DNA from: Flavobacterium sp. KMS
GTDB lineage: Bacteria > Bacteroidota > Bacteroidia > Flavobacteriales > Flavobacteriaceae
Assembly: GCF_000813005.1 (NCBI RefSeq)
Contig: NZ_JSYP01000021.1
Span: 1 to 64,000, forward strand
Reading direction: 5' to 3'
DNA: 64,000 nucleotides
This document shows, one piece after another, positions 63,578 through 64,000 of the stretch. Below the pieces are notes generated by a model that did no database searches, had not been told where the DNA came from, and worked only from the letters and a program-made list of their open reading frames with translations. The position numbers and the translations under genes are program-made. How positions within the stretch are numbered: the first letter of the stretch is position 1; every line of letters begins with the position of its first letter.

Positions 63578-64000
63578 ATGAATTCAAAAACACAAAATAA
63601 AACTAATGGTAAGAACTTTTTCTATAAATATTATAGGATTATTGTAATACCAGTTGTTTTTTTAGTGTACCTGTCTTCTTATTTTGTTTTAAATCCTTAC
63701 AGAAGTTATGGACAAGATTCTTTATGGGATTTAGATTGGACTCTTGATATATTCTTGATTTTAGCATATTGTGCGATCCTTACTGAATTGAGTCTTTTTG
63801 TAGGACGTACTCTAAATTATTGGATTAGTTGGGAACAAAAGCCTATTTTTAGGGCTTTTGTGCAATTTTTGTTTCTCATTATAGGTAACATTCTTTTAAA
63901 TTATTTGTTTTCTTTTTTATGGCAATTTTTCTATCCCTGGACTCCGTTAAAAGAAAGTGAACTTCTGATTATATGGCAGTCAAATTTGATGGCAGCTATA
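63578..64000 (+). CDS. N-terminal part of a membrane protein, possibly LytS-type histidine kinase
   Basis: The frame starts at the ATG of 63578 and is open to the window end (141 residues visible). It encodes a basic N-terminus and at least three to four membrane helices (about 20-38, 55-75, 97-125). This pattern, with short loops and aromatic residues ('FLVYLSSYFVLNPY', 'LFLIIGNILLNYLF'), is like the sensor part of LytS/YehU histidine kinases in Bacteroidota. The kinase domain would lie beyond the window, so the function is a guess. Confidence 0.5.
   Translation, partial: MNSKTQNKTNGKNFFYKYYRIIVIPVVFLVYLSSYFVLNPYRSYGQDSLWDLDWTLDIFLILAYCAILTELSLFVGRTLNYWISWEQKPIFRAFVQFLFLIIGNILLNYLFSFLWQFFYPWTPLKESELLIIWQSNLMAAI

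Overview
The window looks like chromosomal DNA from a Flavobacterium-type member of the Bacteroidota. It is very AT-rich. Its lipoproteins carry short signal peptides ending in S-C or G-C. Shine-Dalgarno sequences are absent, a few TAnnTTTG promoter motifs are visible, and the families are typical of the group (DUF3570, DUF4266, DUF6252-like lipoproteins, IS6 remnants, RHS tips). No rRNA, tRNA or CRISPR array was recognised. The taxonomic call is inference from gene content only.

Layout. (1) 1-2.7 kb: two consecutive RHS-type tip / small membrane protein modules, each closed by a near-identical long hairpin; the second begins with a truncated RHS core. The first small protein starts with a 17-Asn microsatellite. 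(2) 3.1-4.1 kb: a lipoprotein on the minus strand. (3) 4.3-15.6 kb: one tightly packed minus-strand operon of 13 genes for a type II secretion / type IV pilus-like machine. It runs from major pseudopilin through prepilin peptidase, GspE ATPase, secretin, a fused PilM-PilN/GspL-like protein, PilO/GspM-like, an FN3 lipoprotein, GspC/PilP-like, a MORN-type protein, GspK-, GspI- and GspJ-like pseudopilins, to the GspF platform. (4) 16.6-25.5 kb: a gene-poor, scarred region with an L,D-transpeptidase-like protein, a lipoprotein, two degraded IS6-family copies flanking a DUF1254 gene pair and a frameshifted M1 aminopeptidase pseudogene.

(5) 25.6-47.2 kb: a regulatory block (sigma-54 activator, FIST sensor protein, hybrid histidine kinase, stand-alone receiver) followed by a Wzx/Wzy-type exopolysaccharide cluster: export lipoprotein, Wzc-like co-polymerase with a degenerate kinase domain, flippase, polymerase, four glycosyltransferases, an acyltransferase, a three-domain kinase / nucleotidyltransferase / kinase fusion and a WecA-type initiating transferase. 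Three intergenic gaps in this cluster each carry a TTCCA-N5-TGGAA palindrome 102-108 bp before the next start codon, with sigma-54-like -24/-12 elements about 65 bp downstream of it. I infer that the cluster is a sigma-54 regulon driven by the adjacent activator.

(6) 47.3-50.1 kb: thioredoxin, ApbE flavin transferase, DUF4266 and DUF3570 genes. (7) 50.2-55.3 kb: P-type cation ATPase, VIT1/CCC1-family transporter, small membrane proteins and the scar of a deleted heavy-metal RND efflux operon (CzcA start joined to adaptor end). (8) 55.6-64 kb: a third IS6 scrap, an XRE-pentapeptide repeat protein, a lipoprotein, a recently duplicated or gene-converted pair of carboxypeptidase-like regulatory proteins, an SdpI-family protein, an alpha/beta hydrolase, a universal stress protein, FabH, and the start of a membrane protein that may be a LytS-type histidine kinase.
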